A DNA stretch of 64,000 nucleotides from Emmonsiellopsis sp. PD_33 (GCA_032988165.1 JANTQF010000113.1:39758-103757), one strand, 5' to 3'; shown: positions 1 through 12,625, counted from the stretch's first letter. Notes: generated by a model from the letters alone, not told the origin. Numbers and translations: made by a program.

Positions 1-171
1 AGGGAAAGGAATCATGAGATTGTGTGATATAAATAGAAGGGAATTATGTGAGGTTGGAGTAAATAAATATTCATATGAAAGCCTGATTGAAGGCATCTGA
101 TTGAGCAGTCAGAGATTGGGTGAAGTTCAGGTGAGCTATAGATATAGGATATAAGGATGTAGCTCTTTACA
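1..171 (-). repeat. 3' LTR (partial) of the interrupted chromodomain gypsy copy
   Basis: Read on the minus strand this matches the 254-bp LTR found at 3784, 9093, 10795, 40353 and 45662, including the shared stretch around the reverse complement of CTCTAGTGATTACAATC. The LTR edge is at 171. It is followed inward by a purine-rich tract (minus strand GGGGAATAA), the polypurine primer site. The outer end of the LTR lies left of the window, so the target duplication cannot be checked here. Confidence 0.85.
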
Positions 172-3100
172 TTATTCCCCTCTATTTGGATTTGGAGAGC
201 AGGTGGGAGAGGTCAGAAAATCAGATGTGGGGCAGTGTAAGTAGAGTCTCATTGGGTGGGTGTAGCCTTTTGTAATGAGCAAGTACAGTGGTGTCCTGCA
301 GGGCAGAGGTTGATTCCCATGAAGGGACCTCATATCTAAGCCACTTCACTAGGTACTGGAATCCTCATCTATAGTGGTAGTAGTTGAGGATGGCTTCAAT
401 CTCATATTCTACCTCATTATCTTCCCTGATGATGCCAGGTGGATGCCAGTTGGTGATCTCTTGTGAGGGGAATGAGTTGGTAGAGGCCTTGCAGAGCAGA
501 TTTGTATGAAATATATTGTGAATTCCAGGTAGTGTATCAAAGTAGTAGTTATGATTTCCCAGGACTTCAATGATAATGTACTTAGCATATCAATAGTCAA
601 GCATGCAAGATGAGCAATCAGTTGTGATGTTTTGAAGGTCTAGCCAGATCTTATTACTTATCTTATAGTGTTTAATAGGATTTCAGTGAGCATTTACATG
701 ATTCTATTAGTCCTACTGGGCACTGACCATGAAGGATTTAGCCTACTTATGGGCTTGTTGGAGTTTCAAGATGATGGTGTCTGTAATTTGAATTGAACTA
801 CAGGATAAAGTGGAAGGTTTGAGTGATTTGGTGAGATCAAGAACTTTGAGGTTGTAACTATGCAAGAGAAAAAATGGGCTGATACCAGTGCTGATAGCAT
901 TATAATCATTAATTACAAGTTTAGTGTGCAGAAGGAGTTCATTCTAGTTGTCCTGAGTATATAAATAGAACTTTTGAAGGTAATTCTTAGTTGTTTAAAT
1001 TATATGTTTAGTGCTGCTGTCAGTTTCAGGGTAGTAGGCAGTTAAGAGGTATTAGGAGATCTTAAGGAGCTGATAGATTTAAATTCAGACAGCTCTGACA
1101 AACTGGGTTCCACAGTTCAAAATAATTGTATGGGGCAGACCATACTAATGATAAAATGAACTTTAAAGAAAGACTTTAGCCACTATAGGTATATCTATCT
1201 TCACACAGGGTTTGAGGATAACACCTTTACTGAGGTAGTTAATAATAATAAGAATATTCTTGCAGTCATTACTCATAGAGAGATCTACTGTGAAATTAAT
1301 GGTGACATTGCACCAGACATATTTGAGGATTGAGAGAGATTTGAGCAAACCTTGGCAGTGATCCTACTAAGTGATGATAGATTAGCAGATGTTGCAGTTC
1401 TGAATGAACTGTCAGATGCTCTGAGACATATCAGGCCAGTAGAAATCTTAGGATAAAATTTAGTAGAGTACTTTATAATTTAGATAGCTGATCATCAGAG
1501 AATTATAAGTTTCTTACATGATTTAGGTGCACAATGATTCTGAATCAGGAACCCACTGTCTCCTCTGGAAGTATAGTTGGGAGTCAGGGTCTACAGAGCA
1601 TTTAGTGATATCAATATAGACTTAGAGTTCAGATAGAAAATAGTGAGCTTTATCTCAGATGATCTAGGTCATCATCTGAAGATATTTGTCAGAGGCAGCA
1701 ACAGTGTCCTAGAGTCTCTAGAGTGGAGATGAGGTGGTCACAATTAGTAGGATGATAGATGAGGCATGTATTACTCTATATGATATTACTTTGAATTCTT
1801 TGAGGATCTATGGATCTAGTAGTCTCTATTTGTGGTTTGCTCAGTAGGTATTGGAGTCTTTGAAAGGCATATTCTATTCATATTGAGAGAGGATATTAGT
1901 CATGAAGTTCTCTGTGCTAAGATAGTAATGAATTATAAAATGAAAGTAGCTAAGGAATTTAGCTCAGTACATCTAGCATTTAGAGAGTTTATGAGTCATT
2001 ATGAAATATCAGAGGTTCTTATGATCTATGATGATTTCAAAGTCTTTCACACTGCAGAGTTTAGAGTCTCATTCCTCTAGATATTAAATGATGATGAGGA
2101 GTTCCTTGTCATAAATCTCATAATTAGCTTTAATAGGGCTGAGCTTCTTGAACATAAATGCATAGGGTCACAGGACACCTTTATCATCTCATTGCATGAG
2201 AGTGCTATCTGTGATATAACTAGAGGAGTCTGTTTCAACCACCATCAGGCAGTCAGGGTTGAATGCAATAAGCATTAAGGTAGAGACAAACATTTTCTTA
2301 AGGTGTGTAAATGCCTTATCTGCTTCTTTAGACCACTGAAACTGTTGATCTTTGCACATGAAGTCAGTCAGTAATCAGATGATGTTGGAGAAGTCTCAAA
2401 TGAAGTATTAGTAGAAATTTATGAATTCTAGGAAGTCTCACATGTCTTTTATAGTTATAGAGGCCTCCCATTTAAGGATAGTGATGATCTTCTTGGGGTC
2501 CATACAGACTCCCTTCCCTACCTCTATGATGAAGCTGAGGTAGGTTATCTCTTAAACTTTAAAGGTAGATTTATTGATATTAATTGAGAGACTGTGTTCA
2601 TAGAGATAGGTGAGGACTTTTCAGACATACTTTTGATGCTGTTTGCAGGATTCATCAGTAAAGATGAGGATGTTATTAAGGTAGATAGAGGCAAATTCAT
2701 CTAAATAGTCTTATAAGGCCTAGTTGATGTACTTCTGGAAGGTGCTTGGAATGTTTATGAGGCTGAAGAGGGTAACTATCCATTCAAATAAATCATATCT
2801 TATGTGAAAGGTAGTTAGCCATTCATCTTCTTCTGTGATTCAGATCTTATAAAATGTGAAGATGATGTCAAGCTTTGTGAACTACTTGACTTGTCCAATT
2901 CATTCAAGAGTCTTATTAATTAATGATAGTAAATAACAGTCTTTTCTTGTGAGTTGATTGAGGCTGTGGTAATCTACACAGAATTAAAGGCCTCTATCAG
3001 GCTTCTTAATGAAAAGAACAGGCACACTGGCAGGCAAATTACTAACTTAGATGAAACCTTTATCAAGAAGGTCATTGAGGGTCTTGTGAAGTATGAGTAG

Positions 3101-3783
3101 TTTATTGTATGATATATTATATAGAGGTCCTCAGGGTAGCTGAAAATCTTTACTATCTATCTTTTTGAGTTCAATGTGATGATTGTGCACACCACAGAAT
3201 GATAAGAGCTTCTTAGTGGCTTTATAGTTAAAAACATCAAGAAATTCATGATAATGTAAGGGAAAGACTATTGTGAGGTCAGTCTTCAGCTTTTTAGAGA
3301 GTTGGGAGAGAGCTTTCTCTATGTCAGACATGCTGGTAGTAAAGATTTTAATAGGAGATTAGAACTTGAGCTTCCAATTATAATATCAGAGAAGTTTAAA
3401 GATATTAGTGGAGATCTGATGAAGGTCAGCAGTCTTATGAATATTCTTTTTGAACACATGGATGTCTTCAGAGAACACAATGCACTAGTTGCATGCATTG
3501 ATGAGAGCTTGATGTTCAGATAATTAAGATAGGTCTAACATGAAGTTATATAGAAAATTCTTGATTTTATATGTATAAGTATTCTCTTGGAGGAATCTAC
3601 TAACATCAACATTAAGCTTCATCATGTTTTGTATGAAGCTGCCAGTGTCATTACTGATACCTTCAATCTTTTGAGAGATAATTAGGATACACAGAAGATT
3701 ATAATGATTAATCATGCAAGAGTAAATTATTATATAGTAATAGCAGCTACTGTCTACCATAGCATTCATATTAAAAGAATAAT
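172..3783 (-). pseudogene. Degenerate pol (chromodomain-integrase, RNase H, RT, protease) of the outer gypsy copy
   Basis: On the minus strand the order from 3783 down to 172 is protease end, reverse transcriptase, RNase H, integrase and a C-terminal chromodomain, parallel to the intact-length copy at 3784-9346. Peptides recognisable in pieces include the pre-RT segment starting MSDIEKALSQL (about 3331-3131) and an RT active-site region reading YLNN where YxDD is expected (about 2650-2680). Every frame is broken by TGA, TAG and TAA at positions that are Arg, Trp or Gln in relatives. At 3783 the frame stops abruptly at the LTR of the inserted second copy and resumes at 9347. The copy is non-functional. 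Confidence 0.85.
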
Positions 3784-4037
3784 TGTGAAGGGCTACACCC
3801 TTATACCCTATATCTATAGCTCACCCAAACTTTGCCTGATCTCTGACTGCTTGATTGGACACCTCTAACTAGGCCTTTATATGAATGTTTATCCACTCTG
3901 ACCTCACATAATTCCCTTCTGTTTATATTGCATGATCTCATGATTTCTTTCCCTTTTTCCTTTCTTTCTCTAGTGATTACAATCTTGATTCTAGTGTATA
4001 GCTTGCACAATCCACTTATTAGAGTGCACCTGTTACA
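3784..4037 (+). repeat. 5' LTR of nested gypsy copy
   Basis: This 254-bp LTR pairs with 9093-9346. The differences I aligned are all transitions, many of them paired CA/TG differences (for example CTACACCC against CTATGCCC). No obvious TGG-type tRNA primer site follows the LTR, so the priming mode is unclear. Confidence 0.93.
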
Positions 4038-4319
4038 TTTTATAATCACTTGCTTGATCTCTTCTCAGAGATCCTCATTATATTTGCCTTCCAAATGTGA
4101 CTCACATGTATAGCAGATTCCTCCAAACATGATTCATGCATATAGTAAACTCTTCTGAAATCTGAAATACAACTCACTCAGCTCAGCTCCACCAGATGAT
4201 GTGTCAGTAAAAGGCCTCAAAGCCCTGACAGTCTATATTAATATCTCATGAGATTTTCCTCCAAACTTTCTAAATCCTTCAAACTTCCTGAATTCTCCAA
4301 ACTCTTCAAATCCAAACAA

Positions 4320-5380
4320 TCTTTTGAATCCATCATGAACATGGACTCTCTGTGCAAAGATAGCATCCTTTCTCAGGGCCTTGATGCTGAATTCTGAAAT
4401 TTCATTCAGCAGCTCACAAACAAGATTGACCTCATCACTGAACAAAATCACATGCCCACACTAACTCTAGTTCCTGCTCTGACCCCTGCTCACCCAACCA
4501 CTCCTTTTGATGACTTCCTGAAACACCCAAAGGAGAGACTCACCACCCTTGAGAAATTCATGGGTGAATAAGTCTCTGAATACCCTGCCTGGCACCTCAG
4601 TGCAGAGGCCAAAATTGCTTTAGATGGCCTTACAATCAGATCTCTTACTAACCAGGTCTGGTATATCTACACCTGACTCTCTGGCACCACTATCATCTGA
4701 TTCCACCCTTAAATGAAGGTCAATACCAAGCTCATTCCTATAACCCCCAACATCATCTTCAATCAGCTTGACATTCTTTTCTCTGACCCTTCAGTGGCTC
4801 AGAAGGCCCTGACCTGGCTGCACAGTATTCACCAGAAGATCAATTCACTTGCCATCTTTCTCTCAAGATTCAATCAGAAGATTCTAGAAGCCAGTGGCCA
4901 GTTATGAGATGACACTGTCAAGAAAGCCCTGCTCAAGAAGGTCATCAAGTTTGAGCTCCTGCAGTAGACCATCACCTCTGTTAAACCTCCCACATACCTT
5001 GAATATTGCATGAAGCTCCACAGTATAGAGAACAACCTATTCAAGATTAAGGCCATCCAGGGCCAAATCCATGGTAATGTTCTTACTACCTTTGGAGCAG
5101 CCTTCTTCAGAGTGACTCAGCCCCATAATCTGAATGTCATGGACTGGGAGCTAACAGCTCACATGAATGGTTTCCATGTCCTCAATATGACTACCACTGC
5201 TGTCACTGACTACTGTGCCCAAGGTGTTTGCATCAACTATGACAAATCTGGGTATAGAGCTGCCAACTGCTGTAGCACCCATATTCCCCTGAAACTACCT
5301 GTATAATCCATGAATGTGCAGACTAAGTCTGAGGAAGAGAAGGACTTTAAAGATGTCAAATCAGACTTGAGAAAAGACTA
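4320..5380 (+). pseudogene. Degenerate gag with zinc knuckle (gypsy copy 2)
   Basis: A broken reading frame for a Ty3-type capsid protein. The best preserved stretch (4713-4907, then 5010-5306) resembles fungal retrotransposon gag, and ends with a CCHC zinc-knuckle relic in which CIN, one substituted Cys, GYR and AANC are still visible (about 5230-5275), followed by a basic tail. Stops at 4909, 4969 and elsewhere sit at codons that one transition would restore to Trp, Arg or Gln. The N-terminal start is not certain. Confidence 0.75.
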
Positions 5381-5429
5381 GCTTTCATGTGAAATCACAA
5401 GTGGAAGCTTCTAGAGTTAGATAGGAAGA

Positions 5430-8400
5430 CCTTTGAGAAGAAAATGACAGTTCCAGCAATCTTTATACCTACTGTAGTTAATTGTTCTTTTAATATGAAT
5501 GTTATAGTAGACAGTAGCTGCTGTTACTATGCAATAATTCACCCTTGCATGGTCAACTATTATAATCTCCTGTATATCCTGATTGTCCTCTAAAAGATTG
5601 AAGGTATCAGTGGTGACACTGGTGGCTTCATACAAAACATGGTGAAGCTTGATGTTGATGTTGGCAGATTCCTCTGAGAGAATACTTATACATATGAAAT
5701 TGAGAATCTCCTATATGACTTCATATTAGGCCTATCTTGATTATCTGAACATCAAGCCCTCATCAATACATGCAACTAATGTGTTGTGTTCCCTGAAGAC
5801 ATCTATGTGTCTGAAAAGGATGTCCATAAGACTGCTGACCTTCACCAGATCTCTGCTAATACCTTTGAACTCCTTCAACATCATAATTAAAAGCTCAAGT
5901 CTCAATCCCCTGTTAATATCTTCACTACCAGTATGTCTGATATAGAGAAAGCTCTCTTCCAACTCTCTAAAAAGCTAAAGACTGACTCTGCAACAGTTCT
6001 TCCCCCACACTACCATAAATTCCTTGATGTTTTTGATCACAAAGCCACTGAGAAGCTCCTGCCATTCCACAGTGTATATAATCATCACATTGAATTTGAA
6101 AAGATGGACAGCAAAGATCTCCAGCTGCCCTGGGGACCCCTATACAATATGTCATGCAATGAACTGCTTGTGCTCTGCAAGACCCTCAATAACCTTCTTG
6201 ACAAAGATTTCATCTGAGTTAGTAATTCACCTGCCAGTGCATCTATCCTTTTCATCAAGAAGCCTGGTGGAGGCCTCTAATTCTGCATAGATTACTGCAG
6301 CCTCAACTAACTCACAAGAAAAGACTGTTATCTGCTACTATTAATCAATAAGACTCTCAAATGAATTGGATGAGCCAAGTGGTTCATAAAGCTTGATGTC
6401 ATCTCCACATTTTATAAGATCTGAATCACAGAAGGAGATGAATAGCTAATTACCTTTCACATAAGATATGATTTATTTGAATGGACAGTTACTCCCTTCA
6501 GCCTCATAAATGCCCCAAGCACCTTCCAGAAGTACATCAACTGGGCCCTACAAGACTATTTAGATGAATTTGCCTCTACCTATCTCAATGACATTCTCAT
6601 CTTCACTGATGGATCCTGCAAACAGCACCAAGAGCATATCCAAAAAGTCCTCACCCATCTCTGTGAACATGGTCTCCCAATTGATATTAACAAATCTGTC
6701 TTCAAAGTCCAAGAGATGACCTACCTCAGCTTCATCATAGAGGCAGAGAAGGGAGTCCATATGGACCCCAAGAAGATCACTGCTATCCTCAAATAGGAGG
6801 CCCCTATAACCATAAAAGGCATATAAGGCTTCCTAGGATTCACAAATTTCTACTGATACTTCATTCAAGACTTCTCTAACATCATCTAATTACTGACTGA
6901 CCTCACACACAAAGATCAACAGTTCCAGTGATCTAAAGAAGTAGACAAGGCATTCACACACCTTAAGAAGATGTTCATCTCTACCCTGATGCTCATTGCA
7001 TTTAACCCTGACTACCTAATAGTGATTGAAACAGACTCCTCTAGTTATGTCACAGATGACACTCTCATGCAATGAGATGATGAAGATGTCTTGTGACCCT
7101 ATACATTCATGTTCAAGAAGCTCAGCCCTGCTAAAGCTAACTATAAGATCTATGATAAGAAACTCCTCACCATCATCTGATGCTTAGAGGAATGGGACTC
7201 TGAACTCTACAGCATGAAAGACTTTGAAATTATCACAGATCATAAGAACCTCTGATATTTCACAATGATCTATAAACTCTCTGAATGCTAAATACACTGA
7301 GCTAAATTTCTCAGCTGCTTCTATTTTATGATTCATTACTGCCTCAGCACAGAGAACTCCATGACTGACACCCTCTTCTGATGTGAACAGGATATGCCTT
7401 CTAAAGACTCTAATACTCACTGGGTAAACTGTAAATAGAGACTACTAGATCTACAGATCCTCAAAGAATCCAAAGCAACACCACACAGAGTAATACATGC
7501 CTCATCTGTTGCCCTGCCAATCACAACTGCCTCATCTCTGCTTCAGGGACTCTGGGACACTGCTGCCACCTCCAATGAATGCCTTCAGATGATGACTCAG
7601 GTTATCTGAGATAAAGCTCACTATTTTCTGCCTGAACTCCAAGCCCATGTTGACATTACTGAATGCTCTGTAGACCCTGACTCCCAATTATACTTTCAGG
7701 GGAGGTAGTGGGTTCCTGATTCAGAATCATTGTACACCTAAATCATGCAAGAAACTCACAATTCTCTGATGACCAGCTATCCAGGCTGTGAAGTACTCTA
7801 CTAAATTTTATCCTGAGATTTCTACTGGTCTGATATGTCTCAGAGCATCTAATAGTTCACTCAGAACTGCAACATCTACTAATCTATCATCACTTGGTGG
7901 GACCACCATCAAGGTCTGCTCAAATCTCTCCCAATCTCTAAATGTGTCTGGCATGATGTTGCCATTGATTTCACAGTAGACCTCTTTATGAGTGACAGCT
8001 GCAAGAATATCCTTATCATTATTAACTGCCTTAGTAAAGGTGTTATCCTCAAACCCTGTGTGAAGATGGATGCACCCATAGTGGCTAAAGCCTTCCTCTA
8101 AAGTCCATTTTATTGTTAGCATGGTTTGCCCTATACAATTATCTCAGACTGTAGAACCCAGTTCATCAGAGCTGTCTGAATCTAAATCTATTAGCTCCTC
8201 AAGATCTCCTGACACCTCTCAACTGCCTACTACCCTAAAACTGATGGCAGCACTGAATGTATGATCCAGACAACTAAGAACTACCTCTAAAAGTTCTATT
8301 CATATGCTCAGGACAACTAGAATGAACTCCTTCCACACACTAAACTTACAATCAATGGTTATGATGCTGTCAGCACTGATGTCAGCCCATTTTTCCTCTT

Positions 8401-9060
8401 GCATAGTTATAATCTTGAAGTTCTTGATCTCATCAAATCATCTGAACCTTCTGCTTCACCCTGCAGTTCAATCCAAATCACAGACACCATCATCTCAAAA
8501 CTCCAGCAAGCCCACAAGTGGGCTAAATCCTTCATGGCCAGTGCTCAGTAAGACCAACAGGACTGTGCAAATACCTGCTGAAATCCTACTGAACACTACA
8601 AGGTGAGCAATAAGGTCTGGCTGGACCTCCAAAATATTATGACTAATCACCTGTCTCACACACTTGACTATTAATATGCTAAGTACACCATCATTGAAGT
8701 CCTGGGAAGTCATAACTATCACCTTGACACACCACCCAGGATTCACAATATATTTCACATGAATCTACTCTACAAGACCTCCACTGACTCATTCCTCTTG
8801 CAAGAGATCACTAACTGGCATCCATCTGGCATCATCAGGAAAGACAATAAGGTAGAATATGAGATTGAAGCCATCCTCAACCACTGCTGCCACAGATGAG
8901 AATTTCAGTACCTGGTGAAGTGGCTTGAATATGAGGCCCCTTTGTGGGAACTGACCTCCACCCTGCAGGACACTGCTGTGCTTGCCCATTATGAAGGGCT
9001 GCACCTGCTCAATGAGACTCTGCCTGCACTACCTCACATCTGATTTTCTGACATCTCCTG
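5430..9060 (+). pseudogene. Degenerate pol with C-terminal chromodomain (gypsy copy 2)
   Basis: The protease comes first (about 5440-5640; a VDSSCC motif where VDSGC is expected). A linker and reverse transcriptase follow (MSDIEKALFQL at 5933; YLNDILIF at about 6570-6600, the active-site loop with Asp to Asn). RNase H is at about 7000-7440, with the TDHKNL motif near 7240, and integrase at about 7780-8760. A chromodomain lies at about 8850-8990, where the peptides YEIEAIL and YLVKWLEY are readable. Chromodomain integrases of this class are known to direct insertion to heterochromatin, which fits the repeated self-nesting. Long ORFs on the opposite strand here are antisense shadows. Confidence 0.85.
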
Positions 9061-9092
9061 CCCACCCTCCAAATCCAAATAGGGGGGGATAA

Positions 9093-9346
9093 TGTGAAGG
9101 GCTATGCCCTTATACCCTATATCCATAGCTTGCCTGAACTTCACCTGATCTCTGACTGCCCAATTGGATGCCTCCAATCAGGCCTTTGTATGAACATTTA
9201 TCCACTCTGACCTTGCATAATTCCCTTCTATTTATATTGCACAATCTTGTGATTCCTTTCCCTTTTTCCTTCCTTTCTCTAGTGATTACAATCTTGATTC
9301 TAGTGTATAGCTCGCATGATCCACTTATTGGAGCGCACCTGTTACA
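9093..9346 (+). repeat. 3' LTR of nested gypsy copy
   Basis: The 254-bp partner of 3784-4037, preceded by the polypurine tract AGGGGGGGATAA at 9081-9092. It keeps two CpG dinucleotides (about 9313 and 9334) where the 5' LTR has TG, rare survivors in this CpG-free block. Confidence 0.93.
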
Positions 9347-10794
9347 ATAATTAACTATAGTAGGTATAAGAATTACTGGAACTATCATTTTCTTCTCAAA
9401 GGTCTTCCTATCTAACTCTAGAAGCTTCTACTCATAATTTCATGTGAAAACTAGTTTTTTCTCAAGTCTGATTTGATATCTTCAAAGTCCTCCTCTTCCT
9501 TAGGCTTAGTTTGCATATTCACAGATCATACAGGCAGTTTCAGGGGAACATGGGTGCTACAGTAGTTAGTAGCTCTGTGCCCAGGTTTGTTACAGTTAAT
9601 ATAAACACCTCAGGTGTGGTAGTCAGTAACAGTGGTGATAGTCATATTAGGGATATGGAAACCATTCATATGAGCTATTGACTCCCAGTTCATAGTGTTT
9701 GAATTATGAGGCTGAGTTACTCTGGGGAAGGCTGCTCCAGAGGTAATAGGAATATTACCATAAATTTGGCTCTGAATGGCCTTAACCTCAGATAGATTGT
9801 TCTCTATACTATGGAGCTTCATGCAATATTTAAGGTATGTAGGAGGTTTGATGGAGGTGATGGTCTACTGCAGGAGCTCAAACTTGATAGCCTTTTTAAG
9901 TAGAGCTTTCTTGACAGTATCATCTCATAACTGGCTACTAACTTCTAGGATCTTCTGATTGAATCTCAGAAGAAAGATAATGAGTGGATCAGTCTTCTGA
10001 TGAATATTATGCAGCCAGGTCAGGGCTTTCTGAGCCACTAAAGGGTTAGAGAAAAGGATATTAAGCTGATTGAGAATGATGTTAGAGATTATAGAAATAA
10101 GCTTAATATTAGCCTTCATCCAAGGGTGAAATCAGATGATGGTGATGCTAGAGAGTTGGGTGTAGATATATCAAGCCTAGTTAGTAAGAGATCTAATTGC
10201 AAGGCTGTCTAAAGTGATTTTAGCCTTCACACTGAGGCACCAGACAGGGTATTTAAAGACTTGTTTGCCTGTAAATTTCTTGAGGGTGATGAGCCTCTCC
10301 TTCAGGCATTTCAGGAAGTCATTGAAAGGAGCAGTTGGATGAGTGGGGGTTAGAGCAAGAACTAGAGTTGATATGGGCATGTGATTTTATTTGATAATAA
10401 GGTTAATCTTATTTATAAGCTGCTGAATGAAGTTTCAGAATTCAGTATCAGAGCTCTGAGAAGGAATGCTGTCTTCACATAGAGGATTCATGTTTATGAT
10501 GGATTTAAAAGATTATTTGGATTTGGAGAGTTCAGAGAATTCAGGAAGTTTAGAGGATTTAAAAAGTTTGAAGGAAAATCTCATGAGATATTAATACAGA
10601 CTGTTAGAGCTTTGAGGCCTTTTGCTGACACATCATCTAATAGAGCTGAGCTGAGTAAGTTATATTTTAGATTTTGAAAGAGTTTGCTATACATATGAAT
10701 TATATTTAGAGGAATCTACTATATATGTGAGTCACATTTAGAAGATAAATATAATGAGGATCTCTGAGAAGAGATCAAGCAAGTAATTATAAAA
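9347..10794 (-). pseudogene. Degenerate protease start and gag of the outer gypsy copy
   Basis: This is the continuation of the minus-strand element interrupted at 3783. The frame reading KMIVPVILIPTIVN stops at the ATAAT insertion site and resumes on the other side of the inserted copy. Below it lie the zinc-knuckle region and the capsid segments (about 9610-9822, 9925-10119, 10177-10380). The capsid segments match gag of the copies at 4320 and 40900 in order and spacing. Stops interrupt all of them. Confidence 0.85.
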
Positions 10795-11048
10795 TGTAAT
10801 GGGTGTGCTCTAATAAGCAAATCATGTGAGCTATATGCTAGAATCAAGATTGTAATTGCTAGAGAAAGGAAGGAAAAAGGAAAAGGAATCATGAGATTAT
10901 ATAATATAAATAGAAGGAAATTATGTGAGGTTAGAGTAGATAAATGTTCATATGAAGGCCCAGTCAGAGGTGTCCAATCAGGCAGTTGGAGATTGAGTGA
11001 AGTTTGGGTGAGCTACAGATATAGAGTATAAGAGTGTAGCCCTTCATA
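10795..11048 (-). repeat. 5' LTR of the outer gypsy copy
   Basis: A 254-bp LTR on the minus strand; the plus-strand edges are TGTAATGGGTG at 10795 and CCTTCATA ending at 11048. The next bases are GAAGT (11049-11053), the expected right half of the target duplication. Its partner lies left of the window. Confidence 0.9.
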
Positions 11049-12306
11049 GAAGTCTTTTTATACTGTATCTCCTTAAGTAGTACTTATTCTGATTTTATAT
11101 GGAATATCATCACTCTGAAGCCTCTCTGCTTGAAAGTATTAACATTAAAAAAGAGATAATACATGTTGTTGTAGTGCATCAGAAAGAGGCCCTTAGTAAA
11201 TACTGTCTGTATGTTATTGAATGCTTTCTCTTTTTTTTCTGTAGGCTTTCTGAGGAATATCTAAGTAAAAAATTAGATCTAGAATCTTCTTTTTACTAAT
11301 ATATCCTTAAGGAGTATTGTCTTCTGTGCCTATAAGAATTCTGCATGATATGTGTAAAAAGGCACATAATTTCTTAGCCATTCTATCATATCAAGATAAG
11401 TCTTTAGATCCTTTAGGTTTTTGGGGAATATGATTTTCACCAGTGTGATGATGTAGTCCTCTATTAGAGTGAGGCTTAGAGATGAGACCTTATACCCTAA
11501 TAATCTAACTGAAGGAAAACTAATAAATACCTTCTTTAAATTGATGATAATGTTTTTATTATGAAATAGGCTAAAGATCTTTCTTAGGTATTTATCATAT
11601 TTTTTCATGGTGATACTTGTAGTGACCAAGTCATCAATGTAGTAGTGGACAAACTTCTTGAATTTTTTAAGAAAGAGGTTGATTTTGTACTGTACATATA
11701 CTAGTGAGTTTATATATCTTATTATAGTAATTAAGGAAATTTCCTATTTATGGTATGATACAACTGATAAGCATCATTGGTAGTCATAATAGACTCTTTA
11801 TTAATAAAAGAAACTTATATAATTAAGAATAGTAATATAGTGATACTCTTTTATGAAGTTGATGATCTCTACCTGCTGTGTCATTAGATATATATTAGGC
11901 TCAACTATCTTATTTAATTTCTAGATGTTAATAACAGGGCAGCCTTTCTGTATGCTATTTACTTCTTTCCAGACTATAAATACTGAGTATCTAGAGGAGG
12001 TGTGGTCTGTTGCTTATTTCATATACTCTTAAGCATATAATTTGTTGAAGAGTTCATCTATGACCTCATAGTCTTTCTGATCTAGAGGATATATCTTTAC
12101 TTGAATCTAAAGCTTATAATTCTTCAGAGGTAAGAGGGGAATCTACATTCATTTATCTTCTAAAAGGTTTATAGTATTACTGTGATTCTCCTAGATTTTA
12201 AGAAATTTATTGTAAATCTATGCAAAGTATTTTGTAGTCTTCTTATTATTATAAATTGTTATATTATTAGGTAGTTTTACTTCTGCCCCAGTGGGGTTAA
12301 TGTTAA
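11049..12306 (-). pseudogene. Ty3/gypsy pol fragment (reverse transcriptase) of a third, older element
   Basis: The minus strand encodes the protease-RT junction and most of a reverse transcriptase of a family different from the chromodomain copies. The active-site motif YIDD is intact just upstream of 11630. The stretch 11629-11330 reads as the RT-connection segment with PSVRLLG and a WLRNYVP motif. The upstream part (12306 to about 12000) is the N-terminal RT region and joins in frame to the gag/protease segment at 23727. The left end is cut at 11048 by the LTR of the minus-strand gypsy. Numerous stops show it is dead. Confidence 0.8.
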
Positions 12307-12625
12307 TGTAGTGGGGATCTGCTGTTGGGTTGGATCAATTTTTTGCTGAGGCTTTTCACTGCCAAGCACAGCCATGAAGATAGATATTTTCCTTTCATTG
12401 CAAGACATCATCTGTTTGTTCATGGATTTCTCATGCCAGTGCATGCTTCTTTGAGATAGATCTTTTATTTCTTTTGTGTGTTACCTTATCATTCTATTAC
12501 TATGTTATTTTATACTATAGATTGCCAATACATTCCTCCACTTCAACATCAATATCAATTCTTTTCTTGTGTTTGCTGCTGCCCTGTTCAGTGCCACCTG
12601 ACACACATGCCCTGTCCCTGCTTCA
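12307..12625 (+). repeat. 5' LTR of the 11.4-kb element
   Basis: 319 bp, TGTAGTGGGG to CTTCA, matching 23408-23726 at the same length. It is followed directly by TGGTGCACACAATCAG (from 12627), a typical TGG-initial primer binding site for a tRNA 3' end. The tRNA species was not identified. Confidence 0.92.

Larger units (their letters stand above)
3784..9346 (+). mobile_element. Full-length Ty3/gypsy chromovirus-type retrotransposon, nested, inactivated
   Basis: A 5563-bp element with 254-bp LTRs at both ends starting TGTGAAGGGC and ending in ACA. It is flanked by the 5-bp direct repeat ATAAT (3779-3783 and 9347-9351), which is the target-site duplication. The target is the protease region of the minus-strand copy of the same family, so this is self-nesting. 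Gag, protease, RT, RNase H, integrase and chromodomain follow in Ty3 order. Many stop codons at Arg, Trp and Gln positions show that it is dead. A sister copy of exactly the same length lies at 40353-45915. Confidence 0.93.

Noticed and set aside
7808..8122. Minus-strand 104-codon ORF
   Set aside because: Antisense to the integrase region of the gypsy element; open because Arg/Gln-to-stop mutations do not create stops on that strand.
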